DNA of 64,000 nt from Eulemur rufifrons (Eukaryota > Chordata > Mammalia > Primates > Lemuridae): positions 48,200,501-48,264,500 of the forward strand of contig NC_090989.1 in the NCBI RefSeq assembly GCF_041146395.1, written 5' to 3'. The notes below the pieces were generated by a model, which was not told the origin of the DNA, did no database searches, and saw only the letters and a list, made by a program, of their open reading frames with translations. This document shows, in pieces, positions 61,501 through 64,000 of the stretch (position 1 is its first letter; each line of letters starts with the position of its first letter). The position numbers were made by a program, and so were the translations under genes.

Positions 61501-62277
61501 ATGGATGCAGAGGTGGGGTAGAGAAAAGGGCTGAGCCAACTTGGACTACACAGAGCAGCAGGTCTGAGGGTTTCATTCTGAAATCAGAAACACACACAAG
61601 ACTGACCTTCATATTCTGATTTCAGGCTTAGGCTCTGACAGAATAATGGCTGTGCTTTTTATGTACTTGTGTATTTAGCTAACTGAAGCATGGGGCACTC
61701 TGCACAGATGGGCACTTGATAAATCTTTTTTTTGGTTATTCCTTTACTCTTACCCAGCACAAGGGAAGTGAATGATTATAGTTTTTTCCTGCTTTCCCAG
61801 CAGTCTCACAGTGTGAGAGCACAGTGCTCCTTTGCCACTCTCCTCTCTGGGATAAAAGAGAGAAAAGTGACTTGAGCCATAACAAATATTAGCCCAGGTA
61901 TATTACTAAGGAGTCCCAAGAAAGTGGAGACTAAATGAATCTGCCATGTGACTTTCAGAGTTGTAGTATAGTCAGGGGCAATGTCTGTTCATAAGGACTT
62001 TATTTCTAGACACTTCCTGAGAAGGCAACCGTGATCAAACTCTCGCTGTTGTTTAAAATGAGGGAATTCAACACTCAGCAATTAATGTTGCACTGCAGTA
62101 TTTTAGTTATATCTGCAAAGTGTTTAAATATCCTTCATTAAATGTATTATTTTAAAGCATACACATTTATTTTAGTTGCTGCTGTTTCTTCCAAAGCTGT
62201 TGCTTTATTTACGAAAAGAGGACAAGTAAATGGATGTTGCCAGAGTAAGATGACAGACTCAGGAAATCTTCTTGGGC

Positions 62278-62600
62278 AAGGATCGACAACATATTTTGTA
62301 AAAGTTTGGTTAATAAATATTTTAGGCTTTGCCTAAGAGTAATGTCTTTCCAACTGCTCAACTCTGTCCTGTGAAACTGGTCATAGATAATATGTAAGTG
62401 AATGAGCATGGCTGTGTCCCAATAAAACTTTATTTATGAGCATTAATGTTTGAATTTTAAACACTTTAAATATTTGCACTTTATGAAATACTGTTCTTTC
62501 AATTTTTTTTCCGAGTATTTAAAACTATAACAGCCATTGTTGCCCTGTGGAACAATACAAAACAGATTTGGCCCAAGGGGTTGTAGTTTGCAGAGTCTCT
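62278..62600 (+). mobile_element. hAT-Charlie-like MITE
   Basis: GGATCGACAACATATTTTG, AATATTTTAGGCTTTGCC, CAACTGCTCAACTCTGTCC, GAATGAGCATGGCTGTGTCC and AATAAAACTTTATTTATGAG lead to GATTTGGCCCAAGGGGTTGT, a recognisable mammalian hAT MITE. Confidence 0.72.
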
Positions 62601-64000
62601 GTTCTTAAGAAGAAGAGGGTAAACACCTTTCAGAGGCTGAGAAAAAGCCCTTGGGTGGGTTAGGGGTGTAATTGTGAATTGTGAATCCAGGTAGGATAAC
62701 AAACAAAGTTGTTAGTCTCTCAGAGGTTTAAGTACTGCCCCAAAGGTATACTCTCTAGAGATTGGAGTCACAGGCTCTGGCTCTTTTATCAGCCTAGAAA
62801 GCTGTCCCAAAGTAGTACCAAAGTACCTACTTGCATTTTTCCTTCAGGCTCCTCTGGAGATTAAAGGAAAAGGCACAATATTACTTGCCTGGCTATTTAT
62901 AATTCTTGAATGCTTATTTAATGGTCTCTCTCTTACACAGTGCTCTCTAAGGGAGAATTTTTGTGGCTCAAGAAATACTCCCCATTCCCCATCTCCTGCA
63001 ACCATGCTGAAGCCCTCTATTCTGGAACATGGAGTTCTTCCTCAATTCCTGACCAGGGATTTACCCTGGGGTCTTTTCATGTCAGCAAGAAGTCCTTGAA
63101 AGTAGAATCTTTTCATAAAGGCTCTAGCCTAGTTCTCTTCTACAGTGTCTATTCGACTTTTAGGGAAACCGACATGTTCTTGTCCTACCAAACTCTGGAA
63201 ATATGTGCTATTCTCACGGCTCTCCTCTCTCCTGGCTTTCAGGCAAGAGTCATACACTGGTGTTCATGCTCCCCAAATTCCAAGGGACATAAGTCAAATT
63301 TTTCATTGAATAAAACATTTGTCCTGTAATGGCAGCCAATGGATTAAGCTCGAAAAATAAGTCAGAAGGTCAATATCTCTTTCTTGTGACTGATCCTCAG
63401 CTTGTTTTTCAGAGGGTGGCTTGCTACCCCTCTCACTGAGCTTGGCATTTGGGAGGTGATGCAGCCTCCTCCCTTCTATCATAGGAAGGGAAGAAAAATG
63501 CCACAGTATCCCTTATTTCTACAGATTTCCTTCCATTATCCTTTCTTCTCTGATAAATCTCTTTTGAATTTCTTATCTTTCCTTATAGGAGGCGGTGGAC
63601 CCTAGGCTGAGGGTTGCAGAGCTGATTTTGTCTACCTCTTAGAAAATCCTGTGGGGCCACAGTGTTTGATGTATCATTCATTGCCCTCAGCTTTGGGGCC
63701 TCGTCAGGAGAGCAGAAAGCTAACATAACATACGCGCTGCACTTGTAAAGCAAGCCAAGACTACTACTATGCAAGCTGGTTTTACATTACTTTTCTTTAG
63801 ACTCACAGGACAAATAAAGATCATAGATGTCAGTTAATTCACCCAAGTGATGGTTAAATTTCCTTTGCAACATCCCTGTGGATAACTTATACAGCCTCAA
63901 AACCTCCAGTCATGACGACAACTCCTTGTATTTGGAAACAGCTTTCATTAGAAGTCCCTCCATGTGTCAACCCAAAATCTGCTTCTTTGTCATTTCTCCC
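62601..64000. other. Unassigned end of window
   Basis: No repeat recognised. Splice-acceptor-like TCTCTCTCTTACACAG precedes a 129-codon frame (62940-63329) that ends near an AATAAA (63309-63314). A second acceptor-like TCTTTCCTTATAG ends at about 63589. Neither has a partner exon, so no gene is called. Confidence 0.35.

Overview
The window looks like intergenic or intronic DNA from a primate nuclear genome, most likely a strepsirrhine (lemur, galago or loris lineage). Three Alu copies (638-973, 32021-32364, 41873-42220) carry an A/T-rich insertion with a (TA)n core and a TTTCTTTCTA block between the arms, which I associate with strepsirrhine Alus; others are older AluJ-like copies and a fossil FLAM monomer. 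Ancient mammalian repeats (MIR, L2, MLT1/MST MaLR LTRs, Tigger and hAT MITEs) fill much of the rest. There is no operon structure, and no open reading frame was recognised as a host gene. Family names are recalled, not looked up; broad class calls are firmer than subfamily names.

Layout. 1-6.8 kb: L2 split by an Alu, MIRs (one split by an Alu), two antisense MLT1 LTRs, and a retroviral solo LTR with a 4-bp target duplication. 6.8-13.6 kb: mostly unrecognised sequence with small MIR/L2 remnants. 14.7-15.0 kb: the only stretch with good splice signals around an open frame, a 226-bp candidate exon on the minus strand. 15.8-21.1 kb: an LTR-rich block with an Alu-interrupted solo LTR, a nearly complete antisense MaLR element (LTR-internal-LTR) that splits an older repeat, another LTR-like segment, and a clean 626-bp solo LTR with TATA box, polyadenylation signal and 4-bp target duplication.

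22.9-27.4 kb: FLAM, TA/CA repeats, another MaLR LTR and several LTR-like segments. 29.9-31.2 kb: MIR followed by abutting and nested Tigger-type elements. 31.6-35.0 kb: an LTR-like repeat invaded by two head-to-head Alus whose flanks are crossed and inverted, an apparent Alu-mediated inversion, then MIR, MLT1 and an LTR. 35.5-37.2 kb: A/T-rich old L1 on the minus strand. 40.7-42.9 kb: a long antisense L2 containing a Tigger-like MITE and an Alu. 43.1-44.8 kb: an L1 with inverted 5' part (ORF2 endonuclease region on plus, ORF2 C-terminus and 3' UTR on minus).

46-54 kb: L2/MIR remnants, a strongly palindromic TA/CA/TG microsatellite, a 104-bp retroinsertion with A-tail and 16-bp target duplications, and a sense MaLR LTR. 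54-64 kb: interrupted MIR, a Tigger MITE, a hAT-like MITE and much unrecognised sequence. Nothing acts together as a gene system. The main interest is the order of transposon insertions and rearrangements, plus one candidate exon.
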